Positions 46,691-61,910 are shown, counted from the first letter of the stretch. The stretch: DNA of 64,000 nt from Uloborus plumipes (GCA_038373865.1 JAXGGA010001086.1:1-64000), one strand, 5' to 3'. Notes: generated from the letters alone by a model not told the origin. A program made the numbers and translations.

Positions 46691-47396
46691 GTCACCCATT
46701 TTCTCCATGGGTAGTGATAGCGATGAAAACAACATCAACAACAATCGTTATCCCTCCGGTAGGGAGTTTTGCATACACAATTCAGAAACAGCTCATAAAT
46801 ATTAATACACATTTTCGTACTACTTGGGACAATATGCTTCAAGAGCGCATTCATTGCAATTCAGAAGTACTAAAAGGAAGTTGTAATCAAGCACGCACGC
46901 ATTTATCAACATTGAACTTGACACACTTCATCAGATTATGATCATGAGAGAACATGGTTGGTTGTCCGATACTGGGCTTACGGCAGTTGAATAAGATCGC
47001 CAGGTATGAAGAAAAAACGTGAGGTGAATGTTTGATAGCGATTTTAGGCCGTCCACGTGCTTTTAACTTCGTTGTTTACTGAGTTGCAACACATGGTTGT
47101 CCTTTTTTCCAGCAGACTTTATTACTTTAGGTCATGGCGAAGGGGAGAAATGATACAGAATCACTTGCGAGGTGAATGCCTGAGAAGATATTTTTCAAAG
47201 GGGTAATTTCAAAGGCAAGATGCTTTTTGTATTATCATTTTACAAATGTCAAATGAAGTTAGAATTGCTGTCTATTAAAGCTCTCAGAACTTTAATTATT
47301 CAATTTTCATATTCAATGAGAAGCATGATTTGCTTAAATTACTTTTATAAGAACATCGCAATGGATGAATATCCGGAAAAGTGTTAAGTGCAAGCT
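46691..47396. other. intergenic stretch
   Basis: Nothing recognised. Confidence 0.35.
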
Positions 47397-47471
47397 GGGG
47401 CGTCCGTGGCTCTGTGGTAGAAGCTGCATCTTCTAAGCCAGAGGACATGGGTTCGCTTCCCACCTCGCTTT
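47397..47471 (+). repeat. tRNA-like sequence, probable SINE head
   Basis: GGGGCG at the 5' end can pair with CGCTTT at the 3' end using G-U pairs. An A-box-like TGGCTCTGTGG and a B-box GGTTCGCTTCC are correctly placed, with CTTCTAA in the anticodon-loop position. The anticodon stem does not pair, so it is not a functional tRNA. It is better read as a tRNA-derived SINE head or decayed tRNA pseudogene; the loop hints at an Arg(TCT) origin. Confidence 0.45.
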
Positions 47472-50400
47472 AGATGTTATTCCCTTCACTTGAATTGTAA
47501 AGTCTTTTCTGTAATTGTCCAGAGGCAAGGCATCTAGTACGCAATAGTAAATTTTTTTACACATACAATCCATGACAAAATTTTCAGATTTTACTTTAAT
47601 ATATAACCCTGGAACTTTTTTTATTGCTTCAAAATCATGTAAGCAATGGGTCCCACGTTCGAATCGCAAATTCCAAAAAAATCGAAAACGTCGTAAAACA
47701 TCGCACCAGAAACACACAAATACCGAAGAAAATACCATGTTTTATGTTCGTCTATGAGAGTTGATTCTTGTGTTTTAGAAAAAATGAATTTAGATCGATG
47801 AAAAAAGCAATTTATGTTTGTCCCAAGTTTTCATATTATCTCGAGAGTGCAGATTTCCGAGATTGTTATTTATAGTCAAAACATTTATTTGGCGCCTACG
47901 TATTGCTCTTTTTTGTAATGCATGTGTTCCAATCAAAAGATTTCACTTCAGTTGCATAGAATTACGAATTGGTTATTTTTAAGCGATTAAAATTACGATT
48001 ATACGATTACGAGTGTTCCATTTCCAAATTATGATTATGATTCTAAAAAAATGTAATCGATTACGTAGATTACGATTACGTAATCGACGATTACTCCAAG
48101 CCTGCGACCAGTACACACACTTACAACATGAGGGAGCATTGCAAAAAAGGGGTTTTAGATCTTTGAGCAGTGGCCCGGAAATTCCCCGGATATTAACCCA
48201 ATCAAGAACTGTAGGGTAATTTTAAAGTGTAAAGTTGCTGAGCGTAACCCCACATCACTCTTTCGGACGAAAGAGAAACTATAAAACAAGCGTAAATAAC
48301 AGAAATTAAACCAGATTATTGAGAAAAATTATGTATTTTCATGCCCGATCGTATCCAAACTGTATTGGAGAAAAAAGGTTTCCACATCAAATATTAAAGC
48401 CTTTCTCAATTATGTATGTATACTGTGCGTATATAACTGAAAACAAAAATTCAATTAAAATAAATTCCCATAAAAAATAATTCCCATACTAGATTAAATG
48501 CAATTATTCTTGTGCATTCATAAACATTGCAGTTCTTTGTGGTGAGCCATCCATTCTGGTGAGTACTGTAATAATGTATTCAAAGCCAGATAAAAAATTT
48601 GTATTTGTTCAAGTTAATTTTTGTTCATTTGTTTACCACTTTGTTTTCTGCTTCGCTAAATCATAAAATGTGTAATCTTTTTGAAAAGGTGACATGTCAC
48701 GCCTAAACTAAAGACTTTGCACACACAAGAATCATATAATATCTGTAAGAAAGTTCCGTTACTGCAGTATTCTATTATTATTTATCCTTAAAAACAGTAA
48801 ACAATAGATGCAGTAACGTTGATTTGCTGAGTTTCTTGGTACCGAATTAAGTGTTAATGATGGCGGAAATGTTACCATGCTGCTTGGTTTTTTTTTTGTC
48901 AAAAGTGTCACAACACGTTCTCATATTCGATGCTATTTCCCTGTTTTGCTTACCGTTATTTGTTCACTGGAATTACTCATAGTTTTTCTGTCAAAAGTAT
49001 GCAAATATGCTCAGAGATCATCTGATGCTATTTTCCTGTTTCGTTTTCCATTATTTATTAATAGTCATAGTTGCTTTTAACAGTCATTTTCTTAAAGGTG
49101 GACAACTTCCGACAGTTGCTGTCTTCTATTTTCGTTAAAATTACAGGTTGTATTAGTAGTAGTACGAGAAAAAGTGAAAATTTAATTTTCTTAAGTCCGA
49201 TTTGTTGACCCGCTATTGAGTAGAGATAAAAGTTAAAGGTCGGGAATATATGGCGTTAATATGACCGTTTTGACTTCAAAAACGGTAAGAGAAACATGAT
49301 ATGTAGCTCTGTAATGTATATATCAAGAGCTTAAACACTCTCTACTTAGTTTGCAGTTACATTTTTCGGTCCTTTGACCATTTTTTGAAACCCCATGGTT
49401 AATGAGAGCAGAATTCAACCTTTCTAATAGTCACTACTCTGATTGAACTCCTTAATTTTCGTAAATTTATTAATATTCTCGTATTCCTTTTGGATTAATT
49501 TTGTTTATATATCACGGCCCACTTATAACGGACTCGTGCGTAGCGAATTTACGAATTTGCATTTACTCCGATGCAGCTTATTTTTTTAAGAAAAACGTTT
49601 ATTGGTAAGAAACTGTTTTTGTTAATTATTGTCCTGAATTCGAAAAAATCACCAGATTTAATAAATATTCTGTGAAACGAAACCAAAAAGCAACCATCCT
49701 CAAAATATGTATCATCTGTGCTTGTCCGCTAATAAGCCTGCGAAGTCTGTACTCAGTTTTTTTTTTTTTTTTTTGAATCAGAAACATAATGTTAGTCCTG
49801 AATGCTCAAAGGAAATCTAAGATAAAAGTTTAAAGGAAGAAAGCTGTGAACGCAAAAAAAAAATCTCTGTTCCACTAGTGTGAATAAGGACTGCTAGCAA
49901 TTCAAACGAAAGCATTTAATTATTATAGGAAGTCATTGAATCCAAGATCATTAAAAGGTCAGCTACTCCTCACACTCCACGTGTCGAACTTATACGTGCC
50001 GAAACAATAGCACAGCAAGGACGGCCCGAAAACCTTTTGTGAGTGACGTGTTACATTTGATAGAAAGATAGCTTCAAAGTATTGCAGGGATATACTATTA
50101 GCAAAAGCAACTCACACCCTTTCGCTACCTTTGACAGCCCTGAAATGTGCTTTCCCCATAATCTAGATCACACATAGTCTGTACCAATTCGTCATTGAAT
50201 TGTAAAATAATTTTCCAACTATAGGTTAAGGCTTATTAATTAAAAAAAAAAATCTCCGAAACACACCCAGTACTTATTTTATCGTTTAAAGGACTATACT
50301 AAAGGAGGTATAACCATTTGGTTTCCTTTAAAAATCTTTAACAGGCAGTAATGTCAGTTTAATCAAAAAGTAGAGAAATCGAGTAAGAAAACAGCTGCCT

Positions 50401-50859
50401 ATGAAATGTAACTAATAAAGGAACTGAGTTCACTGCATTTGAAAACTGTCGATCTTATTTCTGATGTAGAGATGCTGCAAGTGTAAGGTGAAGATGACCA
50501 TTTATGTTTTCTATCAAAGCGTGGCACATACTAATTTTTGACAGACAAAACAGGAATGAGCACACAAAATGGAAGAATTGATACGTAAGTTTTAAATGAA
50601 TGAATTTTATTCTTGCTAATTTTAAATAAGAATAAAATTCTAGGCAGATTTTCTTTTACAATTTAGTCAGCATTGCTTTAAGAATTGCTGTTTGAAACTG
50701 CTTTCCCGCTACCAGCGTATTATTTATGATCAACAATATCCTTTCTATGAGCGCATTAGGCCCGGGAAAATACAAATTATATGAAATAATTATGTATGAT
50801 TTAATTTATTGGTATGAAAATGCATTGACAAGCTCCTACCAGTTGTTTGAAACAGTGAG
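47472..50859. other. intergenic stretch with GATTACG-rich repeat
   Basis: At about 47975-48104 the words GATTACG and GTAATCG recur many times on both strands and end in ACTCCAAGCCTG, which looks like a hAT-type terminus with subterminal repeats; no opposite end was found. The rest holds no recognisable gene. Confidence 0.4.
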
Positions 50860-50891
50860 TGTTCCGTTCTGTTACTTCGGAGAACGGAACA
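50860..50891. repeat. short perfect hairpin
   Basis: TGTTCCGTTCT pairs perfectly with AGAACGGAACA around a 10-nt loop. Further AACGGAAC-like words follow to 50950, suggesting the end of an old repeat element. Confidence 0.6.
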
Positions 50892-51294
50892 TTTCAAAAT
50901 GTTCGGGGGACAGGATACCTGAAGCGGGACTGTCCAACTCAAAACGGAACGTATGGTCATCTTAAATAAGCTCATGCTGAGCTCTAAAGGACAGCGTGTA
51001 AATGTATTTTGAGGATGAAAATCAAATGTAACCTTGTGCTGTACATAAAGGTTTATCCTACTTTTATAAAGCTGAAATAGAGTAATGACTAAAAATAGCA
51101 ACTAAATGTTAGACAACCATGTAAATAAAATATGCCCAGATATTTCAAGGCATGATAATATTTAAAATTTTTAATTCATGAAATGAAAGGAGTAGATGAA
51201 GAATCTTCGCATGTTTTAGTCTATCAAATGCATTGAAAACTCAACTACTGGTGGACTAGAACACAAATAAAAATTCTTCTCGCAATTAAAAATA

Positions 51295-52577
<1,283 letters not shown>

Positions 52578-52845
52578 TAATTTATGCCAATCACTGATGG
52601 CAAAAATAAATAAATAAATAAAATGAAATTAAAATTAAAAAAAACTCTTAAACTGCCTCGTTAACCCTTTATTCAAAATTTGAAATTCACATATGAATTT
52701 ATTATGACTTTCACTAATAGCAAATATAAATAAATAAATAAATAAAATAAAATAAAAATTAAAAAAAAAAAACTCTTGAAACTGCCTCGTAAAACATTAT
52801 TCAAAATTTGACATTCACCTATGAATTTATTATGACTTCCTTTTA
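52578..52845. repeat. tandem duplication, about 120-127 bp unit
   Basis: Two successive units each contain an (AAAT)n tract, then AAACTGCCTCGT, then a TTCAAAATTTGA block and TATGAATTTATTATGACTT. A third partial unit starts near 52826. Non-coding. Confidence 0.85.
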
Positions 52846-55800
52846 GCCCACAATTTTATCATTTTGCTGCATCTAATATGGTATATTATTTTGTTTGCGT
52901 CACTACTTTCATACACAGTTTTTTTTTTTTCTTCATCCACTTTTATTTATTTATTTATTTCCATACCGGCTTTCAATTTTTTAGACACCTTCAGTCTTGA
53001 GACCACAAGTACCAGGCATTTACTATTTGCATAAATATATCACAAAATTAACAATATAAATAAGTAAAAGTTTGGTAATGAATGGTCATTGCGTTAAAAT
53101 TACTATTTACATTCCAGCACGCTTCCACCCCTCGCTAATATTAAAAAAATATTTACACTGCACATTTTTGAAAAATGCTTTGAGCTCTCTTGAAATTTTT
53201 ATATTAAAAGAAAATCAACATTTCACATGATATTAGGATTTAGTCATACATTTCAGTAGTGTGACTAAAATGTAGTAAAATGAAAACAAGAAACAGTTTA
53301 AACGGTATTATTAGACCATGGGAAATATTAGGGTGAGATAAAAGTATCATTGCCACCAAAAGAGCCGAAGTAGAATAATTTATTTGTGCGAAACTTCCTA
53401 ATTATATTTTTAGGAAAAAAATCCTCCAAATCTGTCTTTTCATCAATAGTTGCGAAAAATTGAGATTACAGCAACTCCGAATGCCGATTACATATTTTTT
53501 CTTTGCATTTTCCCTAAATTTTCTTAATGTCACAGCGTAGTCAAAACTTACCTCTCAAATTCAGTTATGTAAGTAAATCTCCATATAGAAAAAACAAAAG
53601 TAAAAAAAAAAACCCACAATAGCACCATTGACATTGAAGGCATCCAACTGTTACTGGATGCGCAGTTAAGTCTTACTAATCCACTGGTAAAACAGTTTTT
53701 TTTTTCCAAATTTGTGTGCGCTGTGGACTGTTACGATCTGTTTCCGATATCAACTCAAGCATTAGAATCCAAATGATGAGGGATAAAAATGTACGGGGAG
53801 AAAAAAACATGTTAGGGTTTCCTTAACGGTTTGAGTCTCACTCTTATATTTTTGAAGACTCATCCATTTTAGTGTAAGAGTCATAAATATGTTTCCTACC
53901 TATTATATATATTTTTAAGTCTCTTTTGAAAATATCTATCACTAGACCAGAGTATATTGTAAATGATTTAAAAATAATTTATTGGATTTCCTCCTAAATT
54001 TAGTTAATTGAAGTATGAGCAAATCGAACGACATTTTTGTCAATTGAAGGGCTTGGAGGATGAAGGGGCTGTGTTACATTTTAAAAAATAAACACTCTGG
54101 AAAATGGTAAGCAATGAATACAGCATCAAAAAGTAGATGTCATTCGACCAATTTCATACGCACACTAACGTCAAAACTAGAAAACAAAAAAGCTGTAACA
54201 AAAGAACTGCAACAAAAAATTACTTATTAATTACTCGCAATTTCTGTTTTGTCACTTAACCCCTTAATCTCCCAAACCCTTCAATTAACAACTGTGCTTT
54301 TAACCAAGGACGCTTCTTCAGTACAAAGAATTGTGTTTAATATTTGAGGCAAAATAATATCAGTGTGAAAACTGAAAAAATACCTTTGTGATTGAGAAGT
54401 AAAATAAAAATTATCAATGTTTTATAGCACAAAATTCAGACTAGTGAAAACACGTGTTTTGGGATTACAAGGAACCCCTTTTTAATGCAAAAAAGGATAA
54501 TGTAGAAGGAAAAGTCATCCGAGAGAAATGAGTTTTCATTCTATAGCTCACACTTCGTTGCATTGAAACACGAATTGGTTGTAACCCTGAAACACGTGTC
54601 TGAAGTATTCTGCAAATTTCGTGCGATAAAAAGTTAAACATTTTTATTTTATAGTGTCAGTGAATTTGAAAACTAAAATTAAAAACGGACGACTCAACAT
54701 TTCATTCTGAAATATTGCCTTTTTATTTCGTAGAAATTGTAAAAATTCTGAATAAAAGATATCCTCGTATATTGCAAGCACACATCGCAAAATTTCCTGT
54801 TGCATTTTAAGGTAACAATCTCATCCTCGTTAAAAATTCATCTGAGTTAAAAAAAATCATTCAAAAATTATGATTTTAAGAAATATAGCTTCTAACGAGC
54901 GTTCGTGAGGGACGAGACTTTTTCTTTCTTCATTTTAGATAAGTTGCTGTGATTTTTAAATTTTGGTCAGCCAAATATTTTAAGAGCTTGCAAATATTTT
55001 TAGCAGTTGAGCATTAAATACCAGTAAGACAAGTATAAAAAGATAAAATATGTTTATTCATTGCAATACGAATGTTCAAGAAATGCATTCACATTTTATG
55101 TGAATGTAGTCATGATATAGAAGAAGTATAAAAAGAAAAACAAAATTCATTTAAAAGAAACTTCTTATGCACTTCATTTCTTATTGTGTTTTTCTAGAAA
55201 AATCATAGACTTCAGTAAAATGATTTACTACATGAAAAAAGGGAAAAAATACACACAAAATATTTAATTTTTAAATGACTTGGAAATTATTATTTAGAAG
55301 GCATATTAAACTTTTAAACTTCCTAAGTTTTAAGTAAAATTGAAAACTTTAAATCTTATACGCAATTCGAGTTTTAAAAATTGAGTAAAACTTAGGTTCT
55401 TAATACATTAATAATTTAGGTGAAATTATTTTCAATTGGTCTGTTTATAACAGATGTTATTCTAGGTTTATAAAAAAACAAAACGTGCAATATTCAGGCA
55501 CAATATTTCAATTTTTTTTCAGAAGGAGTGAGGTGTCTCAGGGTTTATAGTGTACTGTATTAGAAAGCAATAATTCTATTAAAAATAAATAAATAAAATA
55601 AGCTTCCACGCATAGGGAAATTAATTAATTTTTCAAAATCAGAAAGAAGGAAATTACCCCCCATTTAACAGTGATGGGGCTAACAGTATTTTAAAAATAG
55701 TTTGGAAAAAAATCTGCCTTAATACACACGCATGCTATCATAAAAACATATTAGAGAAATATTATTAACGAGAGAATAAGTTTTGCTGAAAAGGCTCATA

Positions 55801-58009
55801 ATGAAAAGAAAGAAAGAAAAACTAGAATTCGTCTTTGTTTCTTATGCCACCCTTGATCTTGACTAGTTCTGGGTAGAGCCGCAAGGTGTCGCTGGCTTAA
55901 CTGAATCTCAAATGGGTTAGAAAAGAAAATCCACGCGTCTGCTCCAAAAGAGCGACTTTCATAAAACTCTGATGTTCTTTCAACAACTTGAAGATCAACA
56001 ATGGCTCTGAGATTGGCTTTATCATCTGCCTAATTTTAAGGAACGCGCTCTTGCAAGTAGGAATTTACTTTTATTTTTTCTCCTTCTGTTTAAACAGGTT
56101 GTTTTTAATGCTTCTGTTTCGTTATCTTTTTAATTTCATTTATTTCTATTCCGTTATTTTTAATTCCCAGCAAATTTTTTTCCATTTTGTTTAGAAAATT
56201 TGTAGAAATAAGTTTGGAACTCTTGAGTAATGATTTTTTTTCCTGTTACTTAAGCTCTTCAATATTTGTAAAATGAACATTTTTACTGATGATGAAGGAG
56301 AAGGATTTATTTTGCACAATAAGTTAAAAGTTTTTTAACCCTGCGATTTTTATTCCCTAATTTCTGCTGGCGACTAAAACTAACAATTTATTTATTCCGC
56401 GATTTTCATGCGCCTGACGAATATTTAAAATATTATCAAGCTATTTCTTAGTTTACATGTCAGTCATTTATTTTTTGAAATATTTAGACTGACAACTCGG
56501 TATTTTGCAATCTCTTACCTTCTATTTCTATCAAGAAAGATATAGTTACACATTACATAAAAAATGTATTGAGACTCCAAATCGGTACAAATAATGCGAC
56601 ATGGGACTTTGCCTTGATCCTTGTTTCGAGATTATCATATTCCGCTTAATTTGTAGAAACTCAGCATCTTTTTTTATTTGCATTATTTGATTTGTCTATT
56701 TAACTATCAGAGGAGTTAGAAATGAAATTGAAGCAAGTATTTTTTTTTTTTGTGCTTTTTTCTGCATAATTTCGGGAGGGGGGGGGAGGAGGAGGAGGAG
56801 GCGAAAGCAAGAGTTTATGCAATTCCATACATTTTAAAAAATAAGCAATCAAAATTTAAATTTGAACGAAACACAACGAGTAAGTACGAGTTATACATAT
56901 CATAATTAATAAGTACTTCGATATTTATGAATTATTTAAGACAATAAATAATTAGATCAATAAAATATACAGGACGCTAAAAGCGCTTTTGAAAAGCATC
57001 TTTCGATACGAATTTAAAATCTTTTAACTGTCTTTATTTTTAATGATTTATATTCATCTTTAAAATCTTTTATTTATTCATCTTTTGATGATTTGTTCAT
57101 CTTTTTATGAGTTTGTATTAAAAATGTTTTAGCAATTTTAATTGTGTAGCAGCGTCGAGGTTTCAGATAATAATTCATGTTAAAATTAAAAACTTTGGAT
57201 CATTGTGGACACCGATCTGATATGGAATATTGAGAGATGATTGCAATTTTTTAATCCAAGGTATTTTTAGTCTGAATTTTCTTAAAAATTTCACAGCGGG
57301 ATTTTTCGTTTTTACAACAAATCGCGTATAAAAAATGCTTATGCTTAGTTCATGGAGGAATAATAAAAAAAAAGCATTTTTCTGGTCTGAAAGCTTTGGT
57401 ATATTCTTCTTGCAAATTACCTAGTTAATTACCTGTTTCTTTATTTGCTTGCATTATTTTTCTCACAAACCAATGGGCTTATTTCTGCGTTTCTGAGTCT
57501 TTAAGCATTTGTAACACCGTTCTACTGTTTTAATTCTCAACGCGTCCTTCATAAAAAATTACATAAACAATAATGCATTTTTTAAGTATCTTAACGCCAC
57601 AGCTACACTTCGAACTTAACTAAAAATTTGCGTTATTCTTTGGAAATTATGTTTTCTCTCTCTTAATTTAAAAAGAGTAACTATTTTCATTAAGCATTGT
57701 TTAGGATTGATTTTAAATCCTAAAAAATAGATTCCCTACAACTTGCATGCAATAGTAATATTTTAGTTTAATATGAATTTGAGCTCATATAAAACTACAT
57801 TGATGCTCGCGGCCTCCTCTTTAGATTTATCGAGAAACCGAGGGTTGAGAATAGCTAGTTGACATTTGTATATTTCTTCTAAATAATTGTGATGAATACG
57901 TAATTGTTATCCATAAGTAACGCTCAAAAAGCCACAAACCTATGGAGAGCAGCAAGGATTTTCAAGTTAAAAAAACGTTTTCACTTACAATTGTAAGAAA
58001 CCTGATTCA
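52846..58009. other. 5.2-kb AT-rich stretch without recognised genes
   Basis: No ORF with a family pattern was found on either strand. There is a poly-G/GGA patch at 56777-56801 and a GC-richer patch at 55850-55960 with no clear meaning. Confidence 0.45.
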
Positions 58010-58017
58010 GTGTAGAT

Positions 58018-60613
58018 CAGCGGTTCCCAACCTTTTCAGCTGTGCGGCCCACTAATTTTAGGGGAAAAATTTGGAGGCCCACTACTTGACAACAATACAA
58101 GTAAAACTTCTAATGACAAACAGACACCTATATTTATAAAAATCATATGCACATAATTTAATAATTAAGAGAAACTGACCAAGATTTTAGACTTTTTTTT
58201 TTTGTAAAACGAATACAACTTTATTGTTTCCACATAGAAGGAAACCCTTCAAAAACAAATATTTAAAGTGAAAAGATTCTCAATGGGATTTTTGACACTG
58301 TCTACTGCTCACGAGCGCATCAATATCTGGATTGAAATTCGATAATTTCAGCCTCAAATCACTCTCAACGTTCAATTTGTTTCTGTATTTATTTTTCAAA
58401 AATACTAATGTTGAAAAAGTTCGTTCACAAAGATAAGTGGTCGAAAATCCCATCAAGTGTCTCAGTGCAATTTTGGCAATAGCTGGGTAATCTTGCCGAA
58501 TACTTATCCAGAACGGGACTAATAGCGTTGTTTTAAAAAGCGATTTTAAGGTCTGGTCACATGATACTTCAATTAGCGAGTCTTCTTCACTGGAAGATAA
58601 TCTCAATTTTGCCAGGTAATTTTCTTCAAAGGGATTTCTGATCCAGTGTATTTCATCCTCAATTTTAGGAAAGAATTTCCTAAGAAATATGAATATTATT
58701 ATTTATTATTATTAGTTCTAAAGAACGTAATATTTGAAATATTTAACGCTTGTAGAAAAGTCATTCGTTTAAGAACAATAACATTTTAAATAAGGGCTGC
58801 TAAAATATTAGCATAAAATAAGGAAAGATAAATACTTTCAACTAACCTGAGGCTAGAGGCCAAAGAGTTGAGGTGATCTTTTATGGTTGCAGCTGTTTTC
58901 TCATCAATTTCAACTTCGTTGGTTTCAAGAAAATCTTGCAAGGTAGGAAATGCGTCATAGGAATCTTGTTCTACTTTTCGAACCCATCTCTGAAGTTTCA
59001 TTATCATAGCTTCAATTTTGTCTTGCACAAAAAACTTATTACAATCCTTGTCTGGGAGAGTTAAATTCAGAACATTAAGAGAATTGAAAATATCCGCCAA
59101 ATAGGCCAACCGTTTCAACCAATTTGCATCTGTGATGCAGTCTAAGTAAGAACTTGCAAGTTTCCCATTATTTACTTCATCCATAAGGAAAACCAAAAGT
59201 TCATCGCGGAGTTCGAACAATCTTGTCAAGACTTTGCCTCTTGAGAGTTACCGAACTTCACAATGAAGTAAAAGTTGCTTATGGTCACTTCCCATTTCGT
59301 CACACAAAACAGTCTGGAGTTTTTAGGTCTAGCTTTGATAAAGTCCACGATTTTGACTGCGTCGTCAAGAGTTTTTTTTCAAACACTCGTCGAAACCTTT
59401 GACTGCAAGAGCCTCTCTATGTATACTGCAATGTATCCATTGAACCAATGGTGCAACTGATTTAACCTTGGAGACTAATCCGTTATAAACTCCTGACATC
59501 GCACGTGCCCCATCAGTTGTCAAACCTACACATTTCTTCCAATCTATTTCATTTTCTTTCATAAAATTGTCGGCAGCTTGGAAAATTTCCTCTCCAGTTG
59601 TTTTAGTCAACAATGAGTGACAAAACAACATTTCTTCTTGAATATTACCGTTCCATTCAAAGCGACAAAAAGCCAATAAATTAGCCTGACCAGCAACATC
59701 TGTGATTTCGTCAAATTGGAGAGAAAAATATTCACTTTTTCTCAAAAGACTAAGCATGGCTTCTTTTACACTTTCCGACATTTCATCAATTTGTCTTTTA
59801 ACTGTCGTGTTCGATAACGGAATTTCATTAATTTGTTTTGTACATTTATCATCAAATAACGCATCACTTATTATTTTTGCAGCGGGAATAATAAGTTCTT
59901 CTCCCACAGTGTGAACTGAACCCTTCTTTGCAATTAGCAATGCTAGTTCATACGAAACTCTGGTGCTCAGAGTGCTTTGTTTTGAGGTCTTCTCCATAGT
60001 TGATTTTGTCATTGCAAAATTTCTTTTCTTCGTTTGAAAGAACTCAATTGACTTTCCTACATATTCTGGGTGCTTAGTTACAATATGTCTTTCAAGTTTC
60101 GAAACTTTCATACACTCATTTGAAAAGGTTTCAAAACAAATCACGCACTGAGGCATAGGCTCTTCTTCAGAGCCAGAAGACACAAAGCCAAATTTTAAAA
60201 AATCCGCGTTATATTTACGGAAATATATTTTGCTTTTCCTGGCTATTTTTCTGCTACATGAATTAGAAGCTGCCTTACTAACTAATTCAGTACTTGTCGT
60301 AGTAGTCCCTTCATCACTTACCAACTTCGTCTTACGACAAGACATCGTCCGAATCCAAGCATCCATAGTATTGATGAGAAATATTTTTAGCTCAGCAGAT
60401 AACCACAGCGACTAGCAATGGACAAGGGAGTGAAACGAGTGCGGAATACAAACGTAGTGCGGAGCAGTTCCAGGAAAAAGAGGGAGGACATTAATCCTGA
60501 TTGACAGGAGTGAAGAATGACCCCTGGCTCACTCTCGATTCAACGTCCGCGGCCCAGTACCATGCTGTCCGCGGCCCACAAGTGGGCCGCGGCCCACGGG
60601 TTGGGAACCGCTG
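58018..60613 (-). mobile_element. nearly complete hAT transposon
   Basis: The ends are CAGCGGTTCCCAACC and, at the right, GGTTGGGAACCGCTG type. A perfect 8-bp duplication GTGTAGAT lies at 58010-58017 and 60614-60621. Length is 2596 bp. Subterminal regions are rich in GCGGCCCAC words. A transposase gene on the - strand occupies most of the element. Intact ends, perfect duplication and a readable gene suggest a relatively young insertion. Confidence 0.95.
58280..60366 (-). pseudogene. hAT transposase (ZBED/SCAND3-like), frameshifted, with apparent intron
   Basis: From ATG 60366 the first 333 codons are open. A BED-type zinc finger (CVICFETF..LERHIVTKHPEY) lies at about 73-101. FDEITDVAGQAN and TTDGARAMSG, near 220 and 285, carry the two Asp of the hAT core. 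A shift in an A-run near 59370 breaks the frame. Beyond it LFC..DEMGSDHKQLLLHCEVR and LTRLFELRDEL continue in another frame with a stop where W is usual (about 59249). A 166-bp GT-AG intron fits at 58681-58846, joining SLASSLR to KFFPKIEDEIHW. A 1-nt insertion follows near 58620. The end holds the C-terminal dimerisation block (FSTTYLCERTFSTLVFLKNK). Resembles the ZBED5/SCAND3/FAM200 branch; inactive as written. Confidence 0.88.
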
Positions 60614-60621
60614 GTGTAGAT

Positions 60622-61910
60622 ATTATACTAGTAATCTATTGTTGAATGATGCATATTTTATAGTTCTTGCTTTGTTTTCCTATTTATGAATAAACCACAC
60701 TTAACCAATTTTGGTTACACACTAATTTTTGTCAGTCGCAGGAAATTTAGTAGTTTATTTATCTATTAGAGCACTATTTAGATTATTATAATAATAACTA
60801 TAGACTGAAAAAAGCGACAACAATACATTCTATAGAGTAGCTGAGGAAATTCAATTTAAATTATTTTAGATATAGGGAGGGGGGGGGTAAACTTCTGACT
60901 TTATTGTTTATACGAGTAAAATTAAGAGGATAATTGAAAGAGAAAACATATTAATATTCTGAGAAACGATTTTGAAGCCTAAACACCAGTTTAATTGGTT
61001 CGAGAAGTTGTTAAGCTTATAAGAGAAAAACCAAATAATTTGATAAGTCTCTGCAATTTTGCATTATTTCATTAGTAGTTAGCGAAATGATTCAGAACAC
61101 AGTTTAGAAATCTGCAAAATTCATCGTAAATAATAATTAAAAAAACATTAAATGTAATTCATACGAGTGGGTAACTAAGTGGGCAAAATGGGTAGTGTGG
61201 GTAAACTAAGTCATTAAAAAACAAATTGGGAGGGGTGCAATTTTTCTCCTCTTAATAGCAAATTTGCTAGAGACAAAAAAAAAAGTAGCCCACAGGGACA
61301 AAAGAAGTAGGTATAGAATACAATATATGATCTAAAAGCTTTAAGTGCCTCATGTCGGCCAAATTTTTTCAAACACACCATAAGAAATAGTGATTTGAAT
61401 AGTTAAGCAATTAGGCTTTTAAGTTACAAGACAGTTAGATGAAACCTCGATGCTTTGCATGGCAGTGAATATTGGCAAATTAAAGTCAAAAGTAATTTAT
61501 TTTCTTTTATTACGAATTTCTTTCTTTTTTTTTTTTTTTTTTTCAACCCCAGCGTGACTAAATACTTTGTCTGAAGTTTGAAGACAGCGGGATAAAATCA
61601 TGCGTCTCACGGCCGTCAATGCTCACAAGTTGAACACAAAAATGATGCATTTAAAATTGTACAATACAAATGTAAAAATTGAAGGCAAAAATATAAATCG
61701 AAACACAGTACATGAAATTCTCGTAAAGAAAGGTACTGGTACGTCTTCAGAAGGCAGACTAGGCCCTATTTTACAATTCTCTTTCTACCTTGCTAGCAGC
61801 TAACCATTTGTTCATTATTTATAAAAAAAAAATAATAAAATAAAATCTATAATTTTCCTATTACTTGATGATGAACAAGAAATGTCTATCGTTAAAGAAT
61901 TTATTATTTC
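60622..61910. other. intergenic AT-rich stretch
   Basis: A G-run lies near 60877 and a T-run at 61526-61544; no gene recognised. Confidence 0.4.

Noticed and set aside
55850..55990. GC-richer patch as a possible exon or ncRNA
   Set aside because: No open frame with splice sites and no recognised fold or family.
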